A DNA stretch of 64,000 bases. It comes from Burkholderiales bacterium. Lineage in GTDB: Bacteria > Pseudomonadota > Gammaproteobacteria > Burkholderiales > Burkholderiaceae_E. The notes under the pieces were generated by a model. It had not been told where the DNA came from. It saw only the letters and a list, made by a program, of their open reading frames with translations, and searched no databases. The stretch is from the NCBI GenBank assembly GCA_026399875.1, contig JAPLQF010000024.1, forward strand, positions 54,748-118,747, written 5' to 3'. Numbering within the stretch: the first letter of the stretch is position 1; each line of letters starts with the position of its first letter. Below are positions 29,101 to 38,386 of this stretch, piece by piece. The translations under genes were made by a program, and so were the position numbers.

Positions 29101-29611
29101 GTATGCCGAAATGCTCAACCATGCGGTCCGCGCGCTCAAGGCCGGTCGCGAACCCGATCTGTCGGCGCCACTCGAGGCGGTGACCGAAATCAATCTGCAT
29201 GTGCCGGCACTGCTGCCCGCCGACTACTGCGGCGACGTCAACGAGCGGCTGACGCTTTACAAGCGATTGGCCAACTGCAGCAGTCTGGACACGCTCGAAG
29301 CGATGCAGGAAGAGCTGGTTGACCGCTTCGGCAAGCTGCCGGATGCCGCTCGCGCCCTGATCGACACGCATCGCCTGCGCATCCTGTGCCTGCCGTTGGG
29401 GGTCTCGCGCATCGACGCCTCGGCCGAGACCATCGTGCTGCAGTTCGTGCCCAGCCCGCCGATCCCGCCCGAGCGGATCATTCGTCTCATCCAGACCCGC
29501 AAGGATGCGCGTCTGGCCGGCCCCGACCGCTTGCGCTTTACCATCAAGACACCCGAACCCGCCCAGCGCATCCTGCGCCTGCGCGAGATCCTGAAGGCAC
29601 TCTCGACATGA
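26105..29611 (+). CDS. mfd: Mfd, transcription-repair coupling factor
   Basis: Mfd removes RNA polymerase stalled at lesions and recruits UvrA. From the TTG at 26105 the product has 1168 residues, close to E. coli (1148). The order is a UvrB-like N-terminal module, the RNA-polymerase interacting domain (DPVVHAQHGIGRYRGL), and the RecG-like translocase with Walker A GDVGFGKTE, DEEH (IIDEEHRFGVRQKE), TATPIPRTL and the QLRGRVGRSHHQAYAYL motif. A C-terminal UvrA-masking domain follows. The TTG start is chosen because the upstream ATG (26036) overlaps the ispDF start and lies before the likely promoter; the start is not certain. Confidence 0.95.
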   Translation: MNSISPGLSPSPAFAVTDPAAGIPQPGAGAVISLPATHGSADALLLAALATRHAEQSCLLMVITASALDAARLEEETRWFAPTLRIKSLPDWETLPYDAFSPHQDLVSERLSTLFELQHSRVDLLIVAATTALHRLSPTAFVAGHTFAFTKSQRLDEAALRSQLTTAGYEHVTQVVRPGEYCVRGGLIDLFPMGSALPYRLDLFDDEVESIRAFDPDSQRSLFPVDSVRILPGREFPLDESARTAFRGRWRERFEGDPSKADPYRDVGNGIASAGIEYWLPLFFESTATLFDYLPASTVVATHGDVEATGRRFALETGQRHHFLAHDSQRPLLRPDELFIDIESLFIAVRRFGRYALRDHSDGDASVGEQKRSHSRALPPLMVERRADVPLSRLQAWLDATDARVFLVAESAGRRETLAQLLADHGIDLPQIDDWRSFTEGSVDRALGVGPLSEGFLLAGEQPVAVVTEAELFSGTFKRRGGRRQGQATTDVDAIIRDLSELSIGDPVVHAQHGIGRYRGLLNLDLGDGPTEFLHLAYANDATLYVPVAALHLIGRYSGASPEEAPLHVLGSGQWEKARQRAAKRARDTAAELLNLYARRAAREGHAFGFNAQDYEAFAEGFGFDETPDQLAAIHAVTQDLISGRPMDRLICGDVGFGKTEVALRAAFVAASDGKQVAILCPTTLLAEQHFETFSDRFSNWPLRLAELSRFRSPKEVRAALEGMANGTIDIVIGTHKLLSRDIVFKRLGLVIIDEEHRFGVRQKEALKALRAEVDVLTLTATPIPRTLAMSLEGIRDFSVIATAPQKRLAIKTFVRRETEGAIREALLRELRRGGQAYFLHNEVETIENRRAMLEKLVPEARIVVAHGQMHERELERVMREFHAQRANVLLCTTIIETGIDVPTANTIIMHRADRFGLAQLHQLRGRVGRSHHQAYAYLLIPDEGAITKDATKRLEAIQAMEELGSGFFLAMHDLEIRGAGEVLGDSQSGDMQEVGFGLYAEMLNHAVRALKAGREPDLSAPLEAVTEINLHVPALLPADYCGDVNERLTLYKRLANCSSLDTLEAMQEELVDRFGKLPDAARALIDTHRLRILCLPLGVSRIDASAETIVLQFVPSPPIPPERIIRLIQTRKDARLAGPDRLRFTIKTPEPAQRILRLREILKALST

Positions 29612-30443
29612 CCCGACTCGTCATCCAGCATCCGACCCTGAGCGATACCGCTGTGGCAGCCGTCGTACGCGCGGTTGGCAAGCCGCCGCACTGTCGCAGC
29701 GCCTGCCTGGCGATCTGGGACACGGTGAGTTTGACCGGCGCGCAGGTCGATTCGCTGGCCGCCTCGCTTCAGGTCGATGCCGAAATCGTCAGCCCGACCC
29801 TGCGTCTGGCCGACTTCGGTCTGGCGGCCTTCGATATGGACTCGACCCTGATCACGATTGAATGCATCGACGAGATCGCCGATTACATCGGCCGCAAAGC
29901 CGAAGTCGCGGCGATTACCGAAGCGGCGATGCGCGGCGAAATCACCGATTACGACGAAAGCCTGCGCCGACGCGTCGCCCTGCTCGAAGGCCTGCCGCAA
30001 GAAACGCTGCAGCGGGTCTGGGACGAGCGGGTGCAGTTGTCACCCGGCGCCGATGAGCTGATCGGCGCGATGAAGCGCGCCGGCCTGCGCGTGCTGGTAG
30101 TCTCCGGCGGGTTCACCTTTTTTACCGAGCGCATCAGGCAGCGCCTGGGCCTCGATCTGGCGCGCTCGAACGTGCTCGAAGTCATCGACGGCAAACTGAC
30201 CGGGCGGCTGCTTGGGCCGATCATCAACGCCCAGGGCAAGCGTCGCGTGGTCGAGCAGACCTGCGCGATGCTGGGCATCACGCCTGCGCAGGCCATCGTC
30301 GTCGGCGATGGCGCCAATGACCTCGCGATGATGTCGATCGCCGGAATGTCAGTGGCTTATCACGCCAAACCGATCGTCCACAGCCAGACTCACCATGCGG
30401 TGAACCACAGCGGCCTCGACGCAATCCTGAACTACTTCTCGGA

Positions 30444-31862
<1,419 letters not shown>

Positions 31863-31870
31863 GATCGACC

Positions 31871-32470
31871 TTATTTGCTGCGCTCACCGGGCTCCGAGCC
31901 TTCGCCGGTCGGCTCAGGTCTGGGGCTCTGAGCCGTTGGCATGGGAAACGGAAAACCCGGAAACACTGTCCGGGCCTGTTGCTGCATCTGTTCCTGCATC
32001 TGCACGAAGAGGTTCTTCGACTGCTCGATGTAGTGGCTCATCATGCCCTGAACCATTGGGGTCTGGACCTGCATGAACTGCGTCCAGAGCTCGGGGTTGG
32101 AGGGCAAACCCTTGACGTCGTAAAAGGCTTTCGACTGCTCCTGGAACTTGCTCTGGATCTCGACGAAGGACTGCATGGTCTTTTCGAGGTAGGCGCCCAT
32201 CATCCCCTGCATCGCATCACCATATGACCGGATGATCTGCGAGAGCATCGGGGCAGAAAACAGCGGCGCGCCGCCGGCTTCCTCCTCAAGAATGATCTGC
32301 AGCAAAATGCTGCGGGTCAGATCCTCTTCGCTCTTGGCATCGACGACTTTGAAATCCTCGTTGTCGAGAACCAGCTGCTTGACATCGGACAGCGTGATGT
32401 AAGAGCTGGTTCGCGTGTCGTACAGGCGACGGTTCGGATACTTCTTGATGAGTCGACTTTGGGCAGCCAT
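31871..32470 (-). CDS. phaR: PhaR, PHB-responsive transcriptional repressor
   Basis: PhaR binds DNA upstream of phasin genes and is released when PHB granules form. The 199-residue product has the N-terminal PhaR DNA-binding domain ([25 protein letters not shown]) and the PHB accumulation regulatory domain with [24 protein letters not shown] Gln/Met-rich C-terminal part ends in a low-complexity Pro/Glu tail. GGAG seven bases before the ATG at 32470 fixes the start. A 17-bp palindrome covers part of that ribosome binding site. The gene follows phaB as in other Burkholderiales. Confidence 0.93.
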   Translation of the reverse strand: MAAQSRLIKKYPNRRLYDTRTSSYITLSDVKQLVLDNEDFKVVDAKSEEDLTRSILLQIILEEEAGGAPLFSAPMLSQIIRSYGDAMQGMMGAYLEKTMQSFVEIQSKFQEQSKAFYDVKGLPSNPELWTQFMQVQTPMVQGMMSHYIEQSKNLFVQMQEQMQQQARTVFPGFPFPMPTAQSPRPEPTGEGSEPGERSK

Positions 32471-32480
32471 CCAGCGTCTC

Positions 32481-32497
32481 CGGGATTTAAAATCCCG
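32481..32497 (-). promoter_or_regulatory. 17-bp palindrome between phaB and phaR
   Basis: CGGGATTT and AAATCCCG are perfect arms around one base. It begins five bases after the phaB stop and its inner edge touches the GGAG of phaR. It could be an operator (PhaR autoregulation), or as RNA a small hairpin that hides the phaR ribosome binding site. Nothing in the sequence decides between these. Confidence 0.45.
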
Positions 32498-32501
32498 CTC
32501 A

Positions 32502-33236
32502 TCATCCCATATGAAGGCCGCCGTTACACGTAAAGTCAGCCCCGGTGGAAAAACCTGCATCATCAGTGCTCAGCCAGCCGCACATCGAGGCGATCTCCTC
32601 GGCACGGCCCAGACGCCTGACCGGAATGCTCTGAATGATCTTTTCGCGCACGTCCTCGCGCACCGCCATGACCATGTCGGTCGCGATATAGCCGGGCGAA
32701 ACGGTGTTGACCGTCACGCCCTTGCTGGCGACCTCCTGGGCCAGAGCCATCGTGAAGCCATGCATACCGGCCTTGGCTGCCGAGTAGTTGGTCTGGCCGA
32801 ACTGCCCTTTCTGGCCATTGATCGACGAAATGTTGATGATGCGACCAAAGCCCTTGTCGAGCATGCCGTCGATGACCTGCTTGGTCACACAGAACAGGCT
32901 GTTGAGGTTGGTGTCGATGACCGCCTTCCAGTCGTCGAGCGACATCTTGCGAAACACACCGTCGCGGGTGATGCCGGCGTTGTTCACGAGAATGTCAGGA
33001 TTGCCATGCTCGGCCTTGACCTTGTCGAAGGCCGCAACCGTCGACTCCCAGTCGGAGACATTGCCGACCGACGCATAGAAATGATAGCCCTCCGACTTCT
33101 GCTGGTTCAGCCACTTGTCGAAGTCGCGGGTCGGGCCACAACCGGCAATCACGGTATACCCCATGTCATGAAAGCGCCGGCAGATCGCCGTCCCGATACC
33201 ACCCATTCCGCCGGTCACATAAGCCAGTTTGCTCAT
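32502..33236 (-). CDS. phaB: PhaB, NADPH-dependent acetoacetyl-CoA reductase
   Basis: PhaB makes (R)-3-hydroxybutyryl-CoA, the monomer for PHB. The 244-residue short-chain dehydrogenase has the cofactor loop TGGMGGIG (8-15), NNAG, and the Ser-Tyr-Lys triad in NISSINGQ...NYSAAKAG. The C-terminus ends FTCNGGLHMG, typical of PhaB. It lies 57 bases after phaC. The thiolase gene phaA, usually between phaC and phaB, is absent. Confidence 0.95.
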   Translation of the reverse strand: MSKLAYVTGGMGGIGTAICRRFHDMGYTVIAGCGPTRDFDKWLNQQKSEGYHFYASVGNVSDWESTVAAFDKVKAEHGNPDILVNNAGITRDGVFRKMSLDDWKAVIDTNLNSLFCVTKQVIDGMLDKGFGRIINISSINGQKGQFGQTNYSAAKAGMHGFTMALAQEVASKGVTVNTVSPGYIATDMVMAVREDVREKIIQSIPVRRLGRAEEIASMCGWLSTDDAGFSTGADFTCNGGLHMG

Positions 33237-33293
33237 TGCAAGTCTCCCGTGCCCGCAGGCATCTTTGTGTTGTGTTGTGTGTGTCGAGAAATC

Positions 33294-35381
33294 TCAGATG
33301 CCCGGCAAGCTCGACGGATTACCGGCCTTGACCTTCACATATCGACCGGGCGCCGCTTCGATCGGAGGGTGCGCCGCATCGCCAAGCTGTGTCGGCGATC
33401 GCCTTGCACCACCCTTGAAGTCATCCAGCCATTTCGACCAGTCGACCCACCAGCTGCCCGGGTGTTCGGTAGCCGACTGCAGCCATTTCTCGGGCGAGTC
33501 TGCCTGTGTCGAACCATCGGTCCAGTAGCTTCGACGATTGCGAATCGCCGAGTTGATCGAACCGGCGATATGGCCGCTCGCACCCAGGACGAATCGCACA
33601 TCATTCGACATCAGTTGCGTGGATGCAAAGGCCGCCTGCCACAGCACGATGTGATCTTCGCGAGCACCAAAAATATAGGTCGGCACATCGATCAGGCCCA
33701 GATCGACTTTCTCGCCCAGGCAGGTCAGCGCACCCGGCACGCGCAGTTCGTTTTGCAGATACATGTGGCGCAGATACCAGACATAGAGCGGGCCCGGCAG
33801 GTTGGTGCCGTCGGCATTCCAGAAGAGCAGATCGAAGGCCGGCGGCGACTCGCCTTTCAGATAGTTGGAGACCACATAGTTCCAGACGAGGTCATTAGGC
33901 CGCAGGAACGAGAAGGTGGTGCCAAGGTCGTGGGCGCTCATCAGGCCACGCTCGCCGATGGTCTGCTCGCGCCAGGCCACCTGAGCCGGATCGACAAACA
34001 CCCCGATCGAACCGGGAAGTTCGAAATCGAGCAGTGCGGTCATCAGGGTCAGCGACGCTACCGGGCGCTCGCCTCGCGCTGCCAGCACTGCAAGCGCGGT
34101 GGCCAGGATCGTACCGCCGACGCAAAAGCCAAGCGCGTTGATGGTGTCCTGTTTGCCAATCGCACGCACCGCCTCGATCGCATCAATCACGCCGCGCTGC
34201 ACATAGTCATCCCAGGTCAGGGCCGCATGTTCGGGCTGCGCATTGATCCAGGAGACCATGAACACCGTGTGTCCCTGACCCACGGCATGGGCCACCATCG
34301 AGTTATCCGGCTGCAGATCGAGGATGTAGTACTTGTTGATGAAGGGCGGCACCATCAGCAAGGGCCGAGCGCCGACAGTCGGTGTCGAGGGCGAATACTG
34401 GATCAGCTCGATCACATCATTGCGAAACACTACCGCGCCCTGGGACAGCCCGACATTCACACCGACCTCGAAAGCCCCCTCGTCAGTGATCGAAATATGC
34501 CCGCGACTGACATCGGCCATCATGTTCTCGAGTCCCTTGCGCAGGCTCTCGCCCTGGGTCTCGATCATCTTCTTTTGCGCGTCGGGATTGGTCGTGAAGA
34601 AATTCGCCGGCGACATCGCATCAACCCACTGCTGAGTCAGGAAGCGGATCCGATCGCGTGTCAGCGCATCCGAATCGACCGCATCGGCCATATGCCGCAT
34701 AAACTCGGCATTGAGCAGATAGAGCGCGGCGTTCAGGGCAAAGGGGCGCTGCTCGGACCACGCAGGTGCAGCGAAGCGCTTGTCGGACAGGGCCGGCACA
34801 GCAAGCTCAGGCGACGCGAAATCAGCCCAGAGCTTTTGAAGTTTGGCGCCGTAATCGGCCTGCAGCGACATCAGTCGCGAGGGATCAATGTGCCACGAAG
34901 GCATGCCTGCGGCGACTGCAGCAGCCAGCTCCTGCATCGGGCTGGTCGGTGAGATCGGTGCAGTCTGGGCCGGCCGGGGGCGAGCCGACGACGATGCAGC
35001 AGCAGCAATCGAGGCAAGCTCCTTGAGCACTTGCGCCGACACGGCGGGGGCAGACTTCGGCACTGCAACAGCCGGCTTTATCGGTGCCGGCCTTTTCGCT
35101 GCCGGCTTTTTCGCAGGTGAACTCTGCGCAGCGGGTTTTTTCGCAGCTGACGGTTTCGCAGCTGACGGTTTCGCAGCTGACGGTTTCGCAGCTGGTTTTT
35201 TCGCAGCAGTATTCACAGCCGCTTTCGCGCCGGCAACTGTCATTCCCTTGCCGGACGCTTTGGCAGCGAGCTTTCTCACTGGCGCCGGCGAAACACCGGC
35301 GACCTTCGTGGGCGATCTCGATACCTTGCCGGCCTTGCCTGCCCTGGCTGCGGTGCTGCGTGACTTCGTCGAAACTGCCAT
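33294..35381 (-). CDS. phaC: PhaC, class I PHB synthase with a Lys/Ala-rich N-terminal tail
   Basis: PhaC polymerises hydroxybutyryl-CoA at the granule surface. The catalytic triad is Cys420 (GFCVGG box), Asp576 (GAREDH) and His604 (SGHIAG), with spacings close to those of the Cupriavidus enzyme. The product has 695 residues, about 100 more than usual. The excess is residues 1-115, made of Lys/Ala/Pro/Ser repeats (KPAAK, KPSAA) like the DNA-binding tails of histone H1, AlgP, PhaF and PhaM. The repeated DNA unit is at 35141-35195. GGGGGAG before the ATG at 35381 supports the start, so the tail is likely translated. The tail may bind nucleic acid; this is inference. Confidence 0.95.
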   Translation of the reverse strand: MAVSTKSRSTAARAGKAGKVSRSPTKVAGVSPAPVRKLAAKASGKGMTVAGAKAAVNTAAKKPAAKPSAAKPSAAKPSAAKKPAAQSSPAKKPAAKRPAPIKPAVAVPKSAPAVSAQVLKELASIAAAASSSARPRPAQTAPISPTSPMQELAAAVAAGMPSWHIDPSRLMSLQADYGAKLQKLWADFASPELAVPALSDKRFAAPAWSEQRPFALNAALYLLNAEFMRHMADAVDSDALTRDRIRFLTQQWVDAMSPANFFTTNPDAQKKMIETQGESLRKGLENMMADVSRGHISITDEGAFEVGVNVGLSQGAVVFRNDVIELIQYSPSTPTVGARPLLMVPPFINKYYILDLQPDNSMVAHAVGQGHTVFMVSWINAQPEHAALTWDDYVQRGVIDAIEAVRAIGKQDTINALGFCVGGTILATALAVLAARGERPVASLTLMTALLDFELPGSIGVFVDPAQVAWREQTIGERGLMSAHDLGTTFSFLRPNDLVWNYVVSNYLKGESPPAFDLLFWNADGTNLPGPLYVWYLRHMYLQNELRVPGALTCLGEKVDLGLIDVPTYIFGAREDHIVLWQAAFASTQLMSNDVRFVLGASGHIAGSINSAIRNRRSYWTDGSTQADSPEKWLQSATEHPGSWWVDWSKWLDDFKGGARRSPTQLGDAAHPPIEAAPGRYVKVKAGNPSSLPGI
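35141..35195. repeat. 15-bp tandem repeat inside phaC
   Basis: The unit TCGCAGCTGACGGTT occurs at 35141-35155, 35156-35170 and 35171-35185, with a fourth partial copy from 35186. Each copy adds five codons and encodes the KPSAA repeat of the PhaC tail on the minus strand. Exact tandem copies suggest recent slippage, so the copy number may vary between strains. Confidence 0.85.
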
Positions 35382-35484
35382 GGTCTCCCCCGAGAGTGGC
35401 GAGTAATGCGATGATCACCCAGCCAGCGTGATCGCATCTTGCATTTCGCGCTTCGGCTTGTCCAATCGGATCGGTCGCTTTGCC

Positions 35485-35670
35485 ATGTACATCGTTGCAA
35501 TCGGGTGGCTTTATGTTGTCGTCATGATGGCGCTGACAGAAACCTCCTTCATCGCCGGCCTGGTCACGCTCGTGTTCTACGGCTTGGCGCCTCTGGCGCT
35601 TTTTCTCTGGCTGATGGGCACGCCCGAACGGCGACGCCGGCCGCGTTCACGCGATCAGCCAGATGAGTGA
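35485..35670 (+). CDS. Small membrane protein, two helices
   Basis: From the ATG at 35485 the 61-residue product has two hydrophobic helices (about 1-18 and 23-44) and a very basic tail (PERRRRPRSRDQ), which predicts a cytoplasmic C-terminus. I recall similar short proteins of unknown function near pha/pgeF genes in betaproteobacteria. No clear ribosome binding site is seen, and a start 19 codons earlier is open. Its end overlaps pgeF by 24 bases on the other strand. It is divergent from phaC, with a 103-base gap. Confidence 0.6.
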   Translation: MYIVAIGWLYVVVMMALTETSFIAGLVTLVFYGLAPLALFLWLMGTPERRRRPRSRDQPDE

Positions 35671-36453
35671 GGCCATGCGCCCGGTACGTCGATCGCGCCG
35701 GTGCGAATAAAAACGCGCCGGATCACGCACGGTACATAACTCGCCGCCGCTCACGCTGGTCACGCCGCGCGCGGCGAGTCGGCGCCGGGCGAGCGCGTAG
35801 AGATCAGCCCAGTACTTTCCCGCGGCAGGACCGGGTATGAATGCCGACGATGCCTGGCCATCCTGTTCGCAAAAGGCCTCCATCACCTCTTGCCCGACCT
35901 CGAACGACGCCGGTCCAATGGCGGGCCCCATCCAGGCAGCGAGCTCGGCGTCTTCACCGAGGCGCGCGCGCATTGCATCGACAGTCGCCTCGACGACGCC
36001 GGCCGCGAGCCCTCTCCAGCCGGCATGCACCGCGCCGACGATCCGGCCATGCTTATCGGCGAGAAGGAGCGGCAGGCAATCGGCGGTCATGATCGCAAGC
36101 ACCTGTCCTGCCTGCATGGTGATGGCCGCATCCGCGGTCGGCGGCACCAGCGCCTGGGCAGACACGGCACTGTCTGCCTGGTGCACATTGACGCCGTGAA
36201 CCTGCTGCAACCAGCAGATCGGCCCAGGCAGCCCAGCCTGCAGGCGGGCGCGGTTCTCCCTGACCGCCGCCGGGTCGTCGCCGACATGCTCCCCCAGGTT
36301 CATTCCGACCGCCGCGCCATCGGCGGCACCGAAGTCCCCGGCACTGACCCCACCAGTTCGGATGGTGATCAGGGTTTGGACATGGTCAGACACCGACCAG
36401 TCGGGCGCGATACCCGGCAGCCGTGCCAGCCTTGCACTCGCGGCATCTCTCAT
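35647..36453 (-). CDS. pgeF: PgeF-type purine nucleoside phosphorylase (laccase-domain, YfiH family)
   Basis: The family cleaves purine nucleosides and, as PgeF, edits mis-made peptidoglycan precursors. The 268-residue product has the zinc/copper site pattern of the family: His in QQVHGVNVH, Cys in TADCLPLLL and His in AVHAGWRGL. The ATG at 36453 overlaps the rluD stop (TGATG), and AGGA lies upstream. Pairing with rluD is usual in proteobacteria. Confidence 0.92.
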   Translation of the reverse strand: MRDAASARLARLPGIAPDWSVSDHVQTLITIRTGGVSAGDFGAADGAAVGMNLGEHVGDDPAAVRENRARLQAGLPGPICWLQQVHGVNVHQADSAVSAQALVPPTADAAITMQAGQVLAIMTADCLPLLLADKHGRIVGAVHAGWRGLAAGVVEATVDAMRARLGEDAELAAWMGPAIGPASFEVGQEVMEAFCEQDGQASSAFIPGPAAGKYWADLYALARRRLAARGVTSVSGGELCTVRDPARFYSHRRDRRTGRMASLIWLIA

Positions 36454-37475
36454 CAGCGCTTTCCTCGCGTCGGCTGGGCGGCAGGTTTGTGAAGACGGCT
36501 GCCACTGGCCGGTGGCGGCACTGGCACAGGCAAGTGCAGCGCTTCGAGAAGAGCCAGGATGTCGGCAGGCAAGGGACTGGCCATCTGCAAGCGTTCGCCG
36601 CTCACCGGATGATCCAGCTCGAGACGCCAGGCATGCAGCGCCTGCCGACTGAAATCCCCCCGAGGACTGCCGCCATACACCGTGTCGCCGATCAGCGGAT
36701 GCCCGACGCTGGCCAGATGGACCCGGATCTGATGCGTGCGCCCGGTCTCGAGGCGGCATTCGATCGACGCAACCCGATCGCCAGCCGACAGTCGCTCGAC
36801 ATGAGTCGTCGCCGCCTTGCCTCGCTCCAGCGACACCACCGCCATACGGAGCCGGTCGCGCGGATCACGCCCGATTGGTGCGTCGATGGTCAGGCGTTCG
36901 CGCGGCAAGCCCTGGGTGACCGCGAAATAGCGCCGACTGATGGTGCGCGCCGCAATCGCCGCACTCAGTCGCTCGAAGGCACGCCCACTGCGGGCAACCA
37001 TCAGCAAGCCGCTGGTGTCCTTGTCGAGCCGGTGAATGATGCCTGCTCTCGGCAGCTTTGCAGAGTCGGGTCGTGCATGCAGCAATCCATTCATGAGCGT
37101 GCCGCGCCAATGCCCAGGGGCCGGATGAGCGACCAATCCGACCGGCTTGTCGATCACCATCAGGTCGGCGTCTTCATGGATGATGCTCAGTGGGATATCG
37201 TCGGGCTCGAACGAACGCTCAGCCTCGGTGGGCATCGGCCAGACCTCGATTGTCTCGATGCCGCGCAGTCGATGCCGCGGCAGCACCGCCTGGCCATCGA
37301 CCGTGACCGCAGCCAGCGCAATCCAGCGCTGAATGCGGGTGCGCGAGACATCGGCGAGTACCCCCGCAAGGAAACGATCAAGGCGCTGACCGAAGCCGGC
37401 GCGAGCATCGATTCGAAGCGGCGCCTGATCAGCGGAGTGGGCCGAAGCCACTGGATCGAACTGATCGGCGCTCAC
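36453..37475 (-). CDS. rluD: RluD, 23S rRNA pseudouridine synthase
   Basis: RluD makes pseudouridines 1911, 1915 and 1917 in helix 69 of 23S rRNA. The 340-residue product has an N-terminal S4 domain (about 28-80) and a catalytic domain with HRLDKDTSGLL, where Asp151 is the nucleophile. It contains ETGRTHQIRVHL and the C-terminal LHAWRLELDHPVSG. It is divergent from bamD, the typical proteobacterial bamD/rluD/pgeF layout. Confidence 0.95.
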   Translation of the reverse strand: MSADQFDPVASAHSADQAPLRIDARAGFGQRLDRFLAGVLADVSRTRIQRWIALAAVTVDGQAVLPRHRLRGIETIEVWPMPTEAERSFEPDDIPLSIIHEDADLMVIDKPVGLVAHPAPGHWRGTLMNGLLHARPDSAKLPRAGIIHRLDKDTSGLLMVARSGRAFERLSAAIAARTISRRYFAVTQGLPRERLTIDAPIGRDPRDRLRMAVVSLERGKAATTHVERLSAGDRVASIECRLETGRTHQIRVHLASVGHPLIGDTVYGGSPRGDFSRQALHAWRLELDHPVSGERLQMASPLPADILALLEALHLPVPVPPPASGSRLHKPAAQPTRGKR

Positions 37476-37489
37476 TCAGGCCCCTTGGC

Positions 37490-37495
37490 TATAAT
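37490..37495 (+). promoter_or_regulatory. Consensus -10 box (TATAAT) of bamD
   Basis: A perfect TATAAT lies 32 bases before the bamD ATG. The region 17 bases upstream has no clear -35. The box lies just upstream of the divergent rluD start codon, so rluD must use another promoter. Confidence 0.5.
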
Positions 37496-37527
37496 CGACC
37501 TGTCGGTCTTGCATTAATGGAGCAGTA

Positions 37528-38352
37528 ATGACAACAGCGCGAAGCTGGAATTGGCGGCGAATTGCGACTGCGGTGGTGTTGCTGGGGATGCTGGCCGGCT
37601 GCGGCGTTTTCGGACCGAGCACCGAATACGATCCTACCGCGAAGATGACCCCGGCCGAAATCTATGCCGGCGCCAAGGATGACATGAGTGCGGGTCGCTG
37701 GTCGGCGGCGGTCAAGCTGCTGATCAAGCTCGAATCACGCTATCCATTCGGGGTCTGGGCGCAGCAGGCGCAACTCGATACCGCTTACTGCCAATACCGC
37801 GAAAACGAGCGCATCCAGGCGCTGGTCAGCATTGAACGTTTCATCCGGCTCTATCCGACAAACGCTCAACTTGATTACGCTTTTTATCTGAAGGGCCTGA
37901 TCAACTTCAATGAAGACTTGAGCCTGATCGGTGGTCTTGGCGGACAGGACCTCTCCGAGCGCGACCAGAGAGCCGCGCGCGAATCCTTCGAGGCCTTCCG
38001 TCAGGTGCTGACACGGTTCCCGAACAGCATCTATACCGAGGACTCAAGGGCCAGGATGCAATATCTCGTCAATGCCATGGCTGGCAGCGAGGTCCATATT
38101 GCCCGCTACTACTATGTCCGGGGTGCCTATCTGGCTGCGATCAACCGGGCGCAAAACGTGATCATCCAGTATCAGGGGGCACCTGCGGTCGAGGAGGCGC
38201 TCTTCATCGTGATGAAAGCCAGCGAGCAGCTCGGCCTTGACCAGCAGCGATCAGACGCCGAGCGGGTGCTCCTGCTGAATTTTCCGAAGACCCCGCTGCT
38301 GACAACCGGTCTGAAACTCGACAATCGGTCCTGGTGGGAAGTCTGGCGCTGA
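37528..38352 (+). CDS. bamD: BamD, outer-membrane protein assembly lipoprotein
   Basis: BamD is the essential lipoprotein of the BAM complex that inserts beta-barrels. The 274-residue product has a signal peptide with lipobox LAGC (acylated Cys25). TPR-like repeats follow, with conserved FNEDLSLIGGLGGQDLSERD and YYYVRGAYLAAINRAQNVI. The length is normal. It converges with the helicase gene, with a 34-base gap. Confidence 0.96.
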   Translation: MTTARSWNWRRIATAVVLLGMLAGCGVFGPSTEYDPTAKMTPAEIYAGAKDDMSAGRWSAAVKLLIKLESRYPFGVWAQQAQLDTAYCQYRENERIQALVSIERFIRLYPTNAQLDYAFYLKGLINFNEDLSLIGGLGGQDLSERDQRAARESFEAFRQVLTRFPNSIYTEDSRARMQYLVNAMAGSEVHIARYYYVRGAYLAAINRAQNVIIQYQGAPAVEEALFIVMKASEQLGLDQQRSDAERVLLLNFPKTPLLTTGLKLDNRSWWEVWR

Positions 38353-38386
38353 AGGGTCCGCCAACCGAAGCGCCAGCAGCAGCCCC

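Noticed and set aside
32415-34952. An 845-codon open frame on the plus strand opposite phaB, phaC and part of phaR.
   Set aside because: It is antisense to three clearly conserved genes, and its product is rich in Arg/His/Gln with no recognisable domain. Such frames are common opposite GC-rich genes.
35141-35195. A CRISPR-like or mobile repeat.
   Set aside because: The repeats are exact 15-bp tandem units without spacers, in frame inside phaC, and encode the KPSAA tail.
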